Positions 1-9,946 of a stretch of DNA of 64,000 bases are shown here, piece after piece (positions within the stretch are counted from its first letter, which is position 1; each line of letters begins with the position of its first letter). A program made the position numbers and the translations under genes. The stretch comes from Sepioteuthis lessoniana (taxonomy: Eukaryota > Mollusca > Cephalopoda > Myopsida > Loliginidae), in NCBI GenBank assembly GCA_963585895.1, contig OY757921.1:49178527-49242526 (forward strand), read 5' to 3'. Below the pieces are notes generated by a model. It was not told the DNA's origin and made no database searches. It saw only the letters and a program-made list of their open reading frames with translations.

Positions 1-31
<31 letters not shown>

Positions 32-37
32 TTCTCT
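1..37. repeat. (TC)n/(TATC)n microsatellite
   Basis: Pure TC dinucleotides pass into TATC tetranucleotides; the tract runs off the left edge of the window. Confidence 0.95.
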
Positions 38-156
38 GTTCGTATTTATCTATTTTATTCTGTTGTCATCAATCTATCTATCTCAGTCTGAAACCTCATT
101 TGACGTCACGGTTATCCTTGTAGAAAATTGTCTTGACCAGCTAAAGTTTGTTTTCT

Positions 157-285
157 TCAATTAATGGCATATCAACCTTTGTGGGTTATTCAATACCAAA
201 GCCAGACATAAATACCTGGGTGGATAAGGAAGATCATACCTTTCCTCAGGGATTTAATCTCAAAGCGAATGTTTGTGCACAACTG
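157..285 (-). mobile_element. SINE-A fragment (3' tail and middle)
   Basis: Reads as the reverse complement of the SINE-A tail: a block for 'gttgatatgccattaa', the 'ggctttgg' block and the 'gggaaaggtatga' block, all seen in better copies at 5883-6100 and 21622-21860. The tRNA-like head is missing. SINE-A is a tRNA-derived short interspersed element; this copy is truncated and abuts a SINE-B piece. Confidence 0.7.
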
Positions 286-495
286 GAATTGACAGTTTAA
301 ATTCAAATTCTGGACGAGGCAGTTTAACGTTTCCGTTCGGGGTAATCTTACTGGGAAAACAATTCATCTTCTCTATCGGGTAAATAATAGGATAGAATAT
401 GGTATCAAGCTTTGTGAGAAAATAAATCAATTTAGAAGGAAGAACTCCGAATTCAAAACCAAATGGCATCGTGCGAGTAACTCTGCCCACAAAAC
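285..495 (+). mobile_element. SINE-B, degenerate copy
   Basis: Collinear with the better SINE-B at 11885-12170: B-box-like region with 'ctggacgaggc', the 'cttactgggaaa' block, the 'gggtaaataatagga' block and 'gaactccgaattcaaa'. Many substitutions, no clear 3' tail. The 76-codon open frame on the opposite strand here is an incidental reading of the SINE. Confidence 0.65.
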
Positions 496-542
496 ATACT
501 TGCTATTGAAAACGCAGCACTATTTGCGGTCCTAAAGCATCT

Positions 543-590
543 ACATCTCATAATTTATGTTGACAAGACCAGACTCTCTGTTTGTCTGTC

Positions 591-659
<69 letters not shown>

Positions 660-689
660 TCTGGTCTTGTCAACATAAATTAGAGATGT
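543..689. repeat. Fold-back repeat with microsatellite loop
   Basis: Bases 543-579 and 654-689 are near-perfect inverted repeats (about 36 bp, core 'gtctggtcttgtcaac'). The loop is (CA)n, (TA)n, (GA)n. A transcript would form a long hairpin. No transposase or terminal duplication is visible. Confidence 0.85.
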
Positions 690-699
690 AAATGCGTGA

Positions 700-731
700 G
701 AGATTATATATATATATATATATATATATAT
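700..731. repeat. (TA)n microsatellite
   Basis: Uninterrupted TA run between two fold-back elements. Confidence 0.9.
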
Positions 732-736
732 CGTAT

Positions 737-951
737 ATAATTTTTTGTTGTCGGTCTATGGAGAGAAAGAAATATTTTAAAATGAGTAGGTCCACGAAGA
801 AATTTGTATTTTTTTAGGATCTATTTATTCATTTCGTCCTTACATACGAGTATGTTCCCATGAAAGCAACAAGCTGGAAAGATACCCGTATGTAAGAACG
901 AAATAAATAAATAATTCCTGAAAAATGCAAATCTCTTAGTGGACCTACTCA

Positions 952-955
<4 letters not shown>
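737..955. mobile_element. Fold-back element made of two SINE-G tails, hammerhead-like apex
   Basis: The left arm (from 775, 'aaaatgagtaggtcc') and right arm (ending 955, 'ggacctactcattt') are inverted copies of the tail of SINE-G at 41336-41390. The apex at 858-893 has a hammerhead-like arrangement: 'atga', a stem-II-like 'agc...gct', 'ggaaa', then 'gatac'/'gtatg'. The first part of the core is mutated, so activity is not expected. The left edge 'gagagaaagaaatatttta' recurs at the fold-back near 62352. (AT)n follows on the right. Confidence 0.7.

Positions 956-992
<37 letters not shown>
956..992. repeat. (AT)n microsatellite
   Basis: AT run directly abutting the SINE-G tail, the same arrangement as at 62680. 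Confidence 0.9.
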
Positions 993-993
<1 letters not shown>

Positions 994-1419
994 TTTCGGG
1001 ATGCGTATTGAACGGATATTAAACTGATTATTTTTGCGTCCAAGAAGAAGAAATAGTCGAGTATTTAAATGATGTCTAATATTCATTTTCGTGATATAGA
1101 TATATGTGAACAACTTTCGCAGCTTCCAAAATTTTCTTAAGACTTCTATATATTCAAAAGTTTTCGTAACGTTGTGCAAAAATGGCACAAAATGCATCAG
1201 TCAATAAAATAAAGATTCACGTGATAGAAAACTTTCTGTTTAAATATACAAATTATATACAAGGTTGTGTTAAAGAGTTTTCGGGTCAATCAAAATATAA
1301 ATTATCTAGAATCAGAAATTGTGCATACTATTTCATAATATTTATCACACAGATCTACACATTCGGATCATTGGTTGCCTTGCCACCCAGCCCAGAAACA
1401 GCATCATTCTTTTCTTAGT

Positions 1420-1454
1420 TGGTCCATGAACTTTTCTAGAAAGTTCTTGGACCA
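1420..1454. repeat. Short near-perfect palindrome
   Basis: 'tggtccatgaactttt' is followed by 'ctagaaagttcttggacca', its near-perfect reverse complement. It could form a hairpin of about 15 bp. No flanking context gives it a role. Confidence 0.7.
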
Positions 1455-1577
1455 CTCTTCGTCATTCAAATATGTTTACGCTACAATTCGCAGGTTTCTT
1501 GTGCATATAGTCACATCGTCATCAATATTTCTGTGAAGATGCTAACCCTACGCAAACATGGTATTAAATTCAGAATC

Positions 1578-1802
1578 GTCCTTCTCCTAGACTAGTTGCC
1601 ATCCAAGCCTAGAGATTCCAATCTACTCTGCTATTTAACCCATAGCTGGAGAGAGTGAAGTGAATGTAGAGTTTTAATCGCCGATTTCATTTTTCGTGCC
1701 ATTCACCGATGAACACCCGTATCTCCAACATGTTTACAAGCACTCACATTAAAATTTGACCTTGTGTCGTACATTGCTCTTGGCTGAAGGGTTGATTAAA
1801 TA
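1578..1802. mobile_element. SINE-B pieces in opposite orientations
   Basis: 1578-1665 matches SINE-B on the minus strand ('ccttctcctagactagttgcc', then 'cccatagctggag'). 1750-1802 matches the SINE-B 3' tail on the plus strand ('ttgaccttgtgtcgta', 'aagggttgattaaata'). The stretch between is unassigned. This is a rearranged or doubly inserted SINE-B locus. Confidence 0.65.
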
Positions 1803-2150
1803 CATATTTATTCTTAAAATCCATTTGGTTAATAAATCGCTCCATAACAAAATGTTATTTCCATCATGATTTGTCAGTCAAAGACAGACTATCAAATTGC
1901 TATTTTTCGTGGGATATTAAGGAAAATCTTTTGCTCTAATCCCTTAAGGCTCCTTGGCAAACACTGGATAAATTGGTGCAGTTCATTGACACAGAGTCAG
2001 GAAGAAATTATTTAATTCAGAAAAGGTGTGCTTGGATTGCTTGCGTCCTCAGATTGCTAAGGACGAACAGTAAATTGAAGAAAATGGCGGCACTATCAAA
2101 GAAAATCTTTAATGCATTAACCTAATTGGAATCTATTTTGAAAAATGATC

Positions 2151-3771
2151 TTTGGTAGAATTCAAAGGGAATTCTTTATGACGTAGATAAATGTAATCTG
2201 CTGGGGTAAAATTTATCTTTGGTAGAATTCAAAGGGAATTCTTTATGACGTAGATAAATGTAATCTGCTGGGGTAAAATTTATCTTTGGTAGAATTCAAA
2301 GGGAATTCTTTATGACGTAGATAAATGTAATCTGCTGGGGTAAAATTTATCTTTGGTAGAATTCAAAGGGAATTCTTTATGACGTAGATAAATGTAATCT
2401 GCTGGGGTAAGATTTATCTTTGGTAGAATTCAAAGGGAATTCTTTATGACGTAGATAAATGTAATCTGCTGGGGTAAAATTTATCTTTGGTAGAATTCAA
2501 AGGGAATTCTTTATGACGTAGATAAATGTAATCTGCTGGGGTAAAATTTATCTTTGGTAGAATTCAAAGGGAATTCTTTATGACGTAGATAAATGTAATC
2601 TGCTGGGGTAAAATTTATCTTTGGTAGAATTCAAAGGGAATTCTTTATGACGTAGATAAATGTAATCTGCTGGGGTAAGATTTATCTTTGGTAGAATTCA
2701 AAGGGAATTCTTTATGACGTAGATAAATGTAATCTGCTGGGGTAAAATTTATCTTTGGTAGAATTCAAAGGGAATTCTTTATGACGTAGATAAATGTAAT
2801 CTGCTGGGGTAAGATTTATCTTTGGTAGAATTCAAAGGGAATTCTTTATGACGTAGATAAATGTAATCTGCTGGGGTAAAATTTATCTTTGGTAGAATTC
2901 AAAGGGAATTCTTTATGACGTAGATAAATGTAATCTGCTGGGGTAAGATTTATCTTTGGTAGAATTCAAAGGGAATTCTTTATGACGTAGATAAATGTAA
3001 TCTGCTGGGGTAAGATTTATCTTTGGTAGAATTCAAAGGGAATTCTTTATGACGTAGATAAATGTAATCTGCTGGGGTAAAATTTATCTTTGGTAGAATT
3101 CAAAGGGAATTCTTTATGACGTAGATAAATGTAATCTGCTGGGGTAAAATTTATCTTTGGTAGAATTCAAAGGGAATTCTTTATGACGTAGATAAATGTA
3201 ATCTGCTGGGGTAAGATTTATCTTTGGTAGAATTCAAAGGGAATTCTTTATGACGTAGATAAATGTAATCTGCTGGGGTAAGATTTATCTTTGGTAGAAT
3301 TCAAAGGGAATTCTTTATGACGTAGATAAATGTAATCTGCTGGGGTAAAATTTATCTTTGGTAGAATTCAAAGGGAATTCTTTATGACGTAGATAAATGT
3401 AATCTGCTGGGGTAAGATTTATCTTTGGTAGAATTCAAAGGGAATTCTTTATGACGTAGATAAATGTAATCTGCTGGGGTAAAATTTATCTTTGGTAGAA
3501 TTCAAAGGGAATTCTTTATGACGTAGATAAATGTAATCTGCTGGGGTAAGATTTATCTTTGGTAGAATTCAAAGGGAATTCTTTATGACGTAGATAAATG
3601 TAATCTGCTGGGGTAAGATTTATCTTTGGTAGAATTCAAAGGGACTTCTTTATGACGTAGATAAATGTAATCTACTGGGGTAAGATTTATCTTTGAAAGA
3701 ATTCAAAGGGAATTCTTTATGACGTAGATAAATGTAATCTGCTGGGGTAAGATTTATCTTTGGTAGAATTC
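2151..3771. repeat. 67-bp tandem satellite, 24 copies
   Basis: The block beginning 'tttggtagaattc' recurs exactly every 67 bp from 2151 to 3759, giving 24 full units plus a 13-base stub. Units are almost identical. The main variant is A or G in 'ggggtaaaatt'/'ggggtaagatt'; the last few units carry extra changes (3644-3700). Each unit holds two GAATTC sites five bases apart and a 'tgacgtag' motif. Homogeneity points to recent amplification or gene conversion. There are no spacers or open frames; it is not a CRISPR array. Confidence 0.98.
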
Positions 3772-4842
3772 ATTTAGAATCTATTAAGAAAAGCAAAATG
3801 AATACGTAGATAAATAAATAAAAATGTTATCTAAATGTATCAAGATTGTATATTTATTCATTTTATAAATTTTGACATTTAAAGTTTTAGAGTTAAAGGA
3901 AGATATATAGGCAGCTGTGCAACTTATAAAATAAACTAATGATGTCTGTATGTCTACACAAGTCAGTGCTAATCTTTGATACTTTTGAACAGCAGTTTTT
4001 TGAAAAATATAGAATTATACTGTGTGTACGCGCTACATGCTTGTCATACCTCACCTCCATACGACCTTTTCTTGTTTACCGAAAATTCATCTCACGGTTA
4101 AGACTTGTGGACGTAGCGGACATTAAAAGAAATAAGATAGCGCAGTTCCTCACCATATCAAAAGAAAAGTTTCAGAGGTGCTTCCACCAATGAAAAACTC
4201 GCTGGAACAATGATGTTGAATGCCAAGGGGACTATTTTGAAGAGAAATTAACGTCTCATTCATTGTTTATTTTTGTGTTGAGAGGAGCTGGAATTAATAG
4301 CAATGAAGAGATGTTCCATATCTTCAGGACAAGAGTCTCACCACCAGATACAGTTTTTTTTATTATATCCAGGATAACATAAATTTGAAGAGATCATGAA
4401 AATCAAATCAAATAAACCACTTATCACGTGTCTCATTAAATTTACTTTATATACTGAAAATGACGAATTCATTTTCTTGGGCCACACGGATATACCACAA
4501 AGTAGCAGAAAGAACGAATGAATTATGTGGTTCGCCAGAAATATTGCGTTTGGCTGATCAATTTCTGAGTGTACAAGATCGGAAGATCTCGGGTTCGACA
4601 TCTTTATTAAGTGTCCAAGTTCTTAATGTCCAAGTGTTTAACCTGTTCAAACAGAGGATCTCTCAGAAAGCCGTCTTTGCCGATTGGGTCATTCCAGCAA
4701 TTGATTTAATGGCCACGAAAAATTTTAAAAAAAAAGACAGTTTAATCCATTTTTAAAAACTGTAGACCTCAGATGACCCTACTCAGATAGCGAACTATTT
4801 TCTTCAAAAGTATATCGCTCATTTTACCCTAAATATCATATT
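3772..4842. other. Unassigned AT-rich sequence
   Basis: No recognised gene or repeat. Short open frames (for example 3939-4193 plus and 4338-4601 minus) overlap on opposite strands, lack family motifs and are best treated as chance. The first 60 bases echo the left flank of the satellite ('gaatctatt'). Confidence 0.6.
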
Positions 4843-5355
4843 GGCCCAGTCAGAATACACCGACTGTATCTCTGTAGTAAGACTCCTCCAACGAGTGTCC
4901 TAGATATGACATTAAATAATCTGATGGTGAGGCTCCAGTCTTGGAGCTTTAGGGAATGCAGAGTACCTCTTTATTGGTATCGCTCCTAGATCCATTCTGA
5001 CTCGGAGTGGTAGCACCTGATAGGGTTCTATCTATACATCCAATAGAACCGTGTACTTAAGCTAAACGGGATGGCTTGAAATAGAATTGTTTTTACATTT
5101 AACTATGAGCAAACAAAAAATATCTGTGTACATATACAAAACTGAACAGTTTAAAATAGAATTGTTTTGACATTTAAACTGTACATGTTAAACTGAATAG
5201 TTTGAAATAGAACTGTTTTGACATTTAAACTGCGTACTTATGCTAAACTGAATTGTTTCAAATAGAACTGTTTATATGTATAAAGATGGATTTCGCATTA
5301 AATAACCTACAATGGTTGATATGGCATAAAACTAAACCTAACCAAACCAAACCTA
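4843..5355 (+). mobile_element. SINE-C, near full length
   Basis: Carries the family landmarks in order: 'ggcccagtc' head, 'gtgtcctagatatgacatt', 'tctgatggtgaggctccag', 'ctctgactcggagtgg', repeated 'tttgaaatagaactg' blocks, and the tail 'ggttgatatggcataaaac' ending in 'aaaccaaacc'. SINE-C has no recognisable tRNA or 5S head, so its promoter class is unknown; it may be a non-autonomous LINE derivative. The 'gaaatagaact' region is locally triplicated. Confidence 0.8.
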
Positions 5356-5496
5356 AATGTCATATATAAGATATATATGCCTGTATCGACACACATACAA
5401 ACGAATATAAATTTATTTAAATTTGTTTGATGCAAATGAGAAGAAAACGCGTCAGAAAGGAAACTAATAGTTAGATAACTCAGATTGGAGAAAAAC

Positions 5497-5664
5497 TGAA
5501 AAACAAAGTCAATCAATAGTGATGAACTCATCACGAAGGAAAGTCTACGTTAACAAGTGTTGATAGAATAAATCCAGATGAAGGTTCATTTAGACCGAAA
5601 CGTTTTAACGTCGACTTTCTTTCGCAATAGATTCATCACTTTTGCATTGATTTGTTTTTTTTTC
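5497..5664. mobile_element. Fold-back element with hammerhead-like apex
   Basis: The arms at 5498-5556 and 5605-5662 are inverted repeats ('gatgaact', 'gaaagtc', 'cgttaa' and their complements). The apex at 5575-5612 looks like a type of hammerhead: CAGATGA (one change from CUGAUGA), a GGTT/GACC stem II, GAAA, then a stem III palindrome ACGTTTTAACGT followed by C at 5612. One extra A lies between core and stem II. Confidence 0.7.
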
Positions 5665-5696
5665 TTCACACTGTCGGATTACTTTCCATTATTTAA

Positions 5697-5775
5697 TTCC
5701 ATAACTCAGATTCCACAGCGACTAACCAACTTAGATTTGAGACCACTAAGTAGCAACGGATACATCAAGTAGATC
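5697..5775 (+). mobile_element. 5S-rRNA-derived SINE fragment
   Basis: 'gagaccactaagtagcaac' resembles the diverged 3' half of the 5S-like block seen at 46970-47040 and 6110-6200. Short and weak. Confidence 0.4.
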
Positions 5776-5882
5776 TGTCCTCAGAAATTCAGATTATGGC
5801 AACCGAAAAATTAAAAAAAACGATAAAGATGAGAAAACTGGTTTGAAAGAACCACTGCATAATAGCATCTTGTCTAACTTAC

Positions 5883-6100
5883 GGTTTAGTTTGGTCTCTT
5901 TGTTTTTTCAATGGCATATCAACCTTTGTTGGTTATTTAATGCCAAAGCCATTATCATAGAAGATCAGTAGTGGTACTATTTAACCCCTACCTTTCCCAA
6001 GGGTATTTGCCCGAAAGTGAACGTAATAGCGCGACTGGAGGTCGAACTCGCTTAATGCGATTCCACAGTCCATCACTTTAACCATTATACCACGAAGACA
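5883..6100 (-). mobile_element. SINE-A, near full length
   Basis: On the minus strand: a tRNA-like head with A-box-like 'tggtataatggttaaa' and B-box-like 'gcgagttcgacctcc', then 'gttcactttcgggcaaata', 'cccttgggaaaggtagggg', and the tail 'gttgatatgccattgaaaa'. These are the parts of a pol III SINE. It abuts a 5S-like element on its right. Confidence 0.8.
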
Positions 6101-6107
6101 CTTCCTT

Positions 6108-6212
6108 CTAACTTACGGCCAAATCACACTGAAAGCATTGGTTCTCACTAGATCACCGAAGTTAAGCATCGATGAACCTGTTCAATACTTAGCTACATGA
6201 AGCCTGTTGTGC
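6108..6212 (+). mobile_element. 5S-rRNA-derived SINE head
   Basis: 'acttacggccaaatcacac', 'tgaaagcattggttct' and 'gatcaccgaagttaagcatc' follow the eukaryotic 5S rRNA order, with the internal promoter region diverged. Known 5S-derived SINEs (SINE3 type) use such a head for pol III transcription. It is too diverged to be a working 5S gene. Confidence 0.75.
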
Positions 6213-6284
6213 AATTATTTGTTGACAGTTGACAGGCCATAAAACTAGCCAACAACAAATACATTTTTCTTTTTTTTTTAACCT

Positions 6285-6400
6285 TAAGTAAAAGCTTAGT
6301 AAATAACAACACATGTTAGGCAGTGATGACCTTACACAGTATTTAGATTGGGGACCACTTAGTAGCAGTAGATACAATAAGTAAGCAAGCATCTGTGTAC
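6285..6400 (+). mobile_element. 5S-rRNA-derived SINE, second fragment
   Basis: 'ggcagtgatgaccttacac', 'gtatttagattggggacca' and 'cttagtagcagtagata' match the 3' half of the 5S-like block, about 180 bp after the first copy. Confidence 0.55.
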
Positions 6401-7146
6401 TAGACGAAAACAAAGTTCAGTAAATAACGGCAGCATCTCGTTTCACAAAATCAGACAGAAAGAAAGGTGATAGCGAAGGAGACATTGCTACAAAGAAATG
6501 GATATCGGTCTAAAAGAATAAATAATAATAATAACTGTACTTTGTCTTGGAAATTTCAATAGAAAGAAGACATCAGAGAAATGAAAACTGGTCTGAAAAG
6601 GCCAAAATAACTAACAATAATAATTCGACTCAGAAATCTAAAAACAATTATTGCAAAAGAAACGATTCTTTCAAGACAAAAGAAACAAGTTCGAATTAAT
6701 CCATTTATAATTGTAACGACACATTGATTCAGAAATTCAACTGTAATTGACTTTGATTTGTACTTATATAACACTAGATTTACGATAAATCTAGTCTTAA
6801 GATAGCAAAAATTACTATTAAAATAATTATGCAGTTGATTTCATAAGTTGGAATGAAACTAATTAAAAGTCCATCAATATTTATGGACTTAATGTATCTA
6901 TCATATACTACGCAAGTCGTTTATAATTTCCATTTTCTCAAGTTTGTTTTGATTATCATTTTGAAATTGTATTTTTATTCAAAAAGTTTCTGTTATCGGA
7001 GGTCGATAGGTTGCCAAATACTGATGATAGCATTCTTCAACAAATTAATGTTGTAAAACCTCGCCGAAGGAAATTTGATAAAGAAAGGTTAGAAAACGTG
7101 GATTAGAGATAAGAAAGGAATGACATAAGATAGTAAACAAAAGCTT
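6401..7146. other. Unassigned AT-rich sequence
   Basis: No family motif found. Short open frames on both strands (6556-6774 minus, 6853-7056 plus) are hydrophobic, AT-driven translations with no recognisable domain. Confidence 0.55.
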
Positions 7147-7148
7147 TT

Positions 7149-7184
<36 letters not shown>

Positions 7185-7854
7185 GCAAAACCATACACAC
7201 ATACATACACGTACACACACATGAACATGAATATATGTAGACTGATATACAAGGAATACAGACATATACCGATACACACACAACCATACACACGCACACA
7301 CACACACTCATACACACACACGCGCGCGCACACACATATATATGTATATAAAACATACATACATACACGCATAGACAGATACATATATATGCACATATAC
7401 ACACGCACACATATACATACACACATATACACACGCATACATATACATACACATACGTACTCAAAACAACACTTACGAACTTAAATATATGTAGGTTCAT
7501 ATACTAGGAATACATACCGATACACACACCCACACCTACACCCACACCTACACACACACACACATATAAAAACACGTATGTAAATATATGTTGGTTCATA
7601 TACAAGGAATACAAATCTATATACACATACACACGCAAGAAAACAAACATACACAAACATTAACATACATTCAAGATACAAATCCAAAAATATACGCACC
7701 AACACCTATAAGTTTTTATACAAGTTATACATATCTGTCCATACACGCACACGCGCGCATACAATCAAGGAAGCATCTACATACACAAGAACACACGCAT
7801 ATATATGCAAAACTACATATAAGTTTCTATACAAGCTATACTTACCTATTTTGA

Positions 7855-7913
<59 letters not shown>

Positions 7914-8046
7914 GGAGAAATAATTGCACACAAAAGACATGCAAAGAAACACATATAGGTTTCTATACAAGTAATGCATATCTATATACTTAGATATACG
8001 CACGTATACACACATCCGAGGAAACGTACATACAGACACAAAAAAG

Positions 8047-8110
<64 letters not shown>
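7147..8110. repeat. CA-rich degenerate minisatellite
   Basis: Beneath the (CA)n/(TA)n background is a diverged longer unit: a 'tatatgtaggttcatatac'-like block then 'aaggaatacatatctatac', seen near 7223, 7484, 7584, 7700, 7812 and 7948, mostly 100-140 bp apart. Pure (CA)n runs sit at 7857-7909 and 8049-8090. Long Thr/His or Cys/Val open frames here are products of the dinucleotide repeats and are not genes. Confidence 0.85.
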
Positions 8111-8224
8111 GGTTAGATATATTCGCGATGCAAATTAGAAGAAAAATACGAAAACGCATAAAACAAAAGGTAGAAAAAAAAGGAGGGAAAAAACGCGCGT
8201 TAAACAAACGAGAAAACAGTGATT

Positions 8225-8345
8225 TTAAAACTAATCAAAGATGGCGGACATCTCCGGAGGCATTCTTTTCTGCAAGACTTGTAAACAAACAGATTAAGGT
8301 AGCTTAATTCGTACCTCTTGTGTTGAGTTGTAAGCCGGTGCAAGC
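8225..8345 (+). other. Segment with conserved hairpin, shared with 46590-46680
   Basis: 'tgtaaacaaacagattaag' is followed by 'gtagcttaatt' and 'cttgtgttgagttgtaa'. The second copy at 46610 has the same order. A gattaag/cttaatt stem is kept while the loop differs. Function unknown; could be part of an unnamed repeat family. Confidence 0.5.
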
Positions 8346-8438
8346 AACAAAAAAAGATGAGCAGTAAAAAGGTATATATTTACGCAAAATACGCACAAAA
8401 CAATTTCATCTTATTTTTCCCTCCCTTAATTTTCGTTG

Positions 8439-8439
<1 letters not shown>

Positions 8440-8485
<46 letters not shown>
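8440..8485. repeat. (ATT)n microsatellite
   Basis: About 15 uninterrupted trinucleotides; read in frame it gives a spurious poly-isoleucine stretch. Confidence 0.95.
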
Positions 8486-8658
8486 TTCATTTTTCGTTTA
8501 TTTCGATTAAAATTCAAATGGGGGCGGAAGCACTTGTCGGAAAATGTTGCTTTTTGTTTTAAAATGTGCAATCTGCCTTGGTTTACTGCAAGTGTATTTT
8601 ATCATACCTACGTATATATGTGTCTATTTGTTGACATATATATGTATGATCACATTTA

Positions 8659-8659
8659 T

Positions 8660-8728
<69 letters not shown>

Positions 8729-8750
8729 TATATATATATATATATATATT
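8659..8750. repeat. (CA)n(TA)n compound microsatellite
   Basis: About 32 CA units followed by TA units. Confidence 0.95.
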
Positions 8751-9200
8751 AGTGCTCTTTGCAGAAACGCTCATGGAAGTCAAGTGTTATAAGTTGATAC
8801 CAAGATGTTTAGGGAAGTTAAATAGCGAAATGGTTTCAGCAGAAAACCAACATATATGATAGAAAATGAGGTTCTTTATTTCATGGTAGAGTGGTTTCGA
8901 GAGATGTGGGAAATGTCCTGAGAGACACGAGAAACCCTACAAAGGAACAGATTAATCAACCTGTTCAAATTAAAAAAATCAGTTGGTATTTTGGAGGTAA
9001 TGAGAGAAATTTAATCTAATCTTTAATTATTGCTAATTATTTTTAATTCCACCAGCAAAAGATCTCAAATTTATTTGCTTTTCCCCCAGCATTTCCAGCA
9101 CTTTTCGGTAGTGGTGGTCCCTCGTCAGTCTCAGCAACAACAGAGAAAACAAGTGCAACTGTACATATTTGTTTGTTTGGCATGTGTGTGTGTGAGTAAG
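8751..9200. other. Unassigned sequence
   Basis: No recognised gene or repeat. Contains a CAG/CAA-rich patch near 9127-9150 and a short GT run just before the next SINE-B tail. Confidence 0.5.
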
Positions 9201-9490
9201 TGTTTACCCAACCCCTCCCTCATGGACAGGACGTGACACAAAATCAATTTTTTAGTAGAGTAAAGCTGGTTTGAATTTAGAGTTTTCCTTTTTCAAGACT
9301 GGTTGCCTTGCCAAAGCTAAGATACCTAGCTTACTCCATTATTTTCCCACAACTGCAGAAAAGAAGAATTCATGCTTTTCCTAAAGGCATTAGCGTGAAG
9401 TGAAACGCAAATTGCCTCGTCCAGGTTTTGAACCCGAATCACTGAGTCTATTTTCTACGATCGCATCCGTTACTCTTAGTGTGCATTCCT
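9201..9490 (-). mobile_element. SINE-B, near full length
   Basis: Minus-strand order: head with B-box-like 'gggttcaaaacctgg', 'gcatttcacttcacgct' region, 'aggcaaccagtcttg', 'gaattcaaacc'-like block, then the tail 'gggaggggttgggtaaa'. The (GT)n/(GA)n tract at 9500 lies beyond its head. Confidence 0.75.
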
Positions 9491-9497
9491 ATTGTTT

Positions 9498-9499
<2 letters not shown>

Positions 9500-9533
<34 letters not shown>

Positions 9534-9556
9534 TAGAGAAAGAGAGAGAGAGAGGG
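9500..9556. repeat. (GT)n(GA)n compound microsatellite
   Basis: GT run passing into GA with a few interruptions. Confidence 0.95.
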
Positions 9557-9616
9557 GGAGAGATTGCGTGCGTGTGTGCGTGTGTCCGTTTGTAAGAGTA
9601 TGTATATGTCTATATT

Positions 9617-9750
9617 TACCCAATCTCACAGCCATGGACAGAATGTGATACAAGATCAATATTTCAGCAGTGTAAAGATGGTTTGGATTCAGTGATTTCA
9701 TTCTCTTATACTGGTTGCCTAATCAAGGGCAAAGAACCCAGTCTGGAGTA
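9617..9750 (-). mobile_element. SINE-B fragment (3' half)
   Basis: 'tttacccaatctcacagcc' to 'ggttgcctaatcaaggg' match the 3' half of SINE-B on the minus strand. With 9201-9490 it makes two SINE-B tails in the same orientation separated by GT/GA tracts. Confidence 0.65.
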
Positions 9751-9865
9751 ATGACGAAGAACTTCAAAACTGAATACTCACAACCGTCTAAAATTTATAG
9801 TCTTCAAAATTCGAAATATATAAGAGGCTATATGGTAAGAATGAAAATTAATGAGAAATCATGAG

Positions 9866-9891
9866 ATGTGTGTGTGTGTGTGTGTGTGTGT

Positions 9892-9945
<54 letters not shown>
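9866..9945. repeat. (GT)n(GA)n compound microsatellite
   Basis: GT run then about 25 GA units. Confidence 0.95.

Positions 9946-9946
<1 letters not shown>

Noticed and set aside
2151-3771. Regular 67-bp array as a CRISPR array
   Set aside because: The whole 67-bp unit is repeated; there are no unique spacers, and the context is an animal genome.
6108-6212. Functional 5S rRNA gene
   Set aside because: Too many changes, 3' half diverged, and no pol III terminator in place.
7103-8207. Open frames of 70-120 codons on both strands
   Set aside because: They translate CA/TA/GT repeats into Thr-His-Tyr or Cys-Val strings. Repeats without stops give long frames by default.
8240-8256. Host promoter or start codon ('aagatggcgg')
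   Set aside because: Matches a common promoter-proximal motif, but there is no open frame after the ATG beyond a few codons and no CpG-rich context.
8357-8792. 131-codon and 82-codon plus frames
   Set aside because: Made of (ATT)n and (CA)n(TA)n; no domain outside the repeats.
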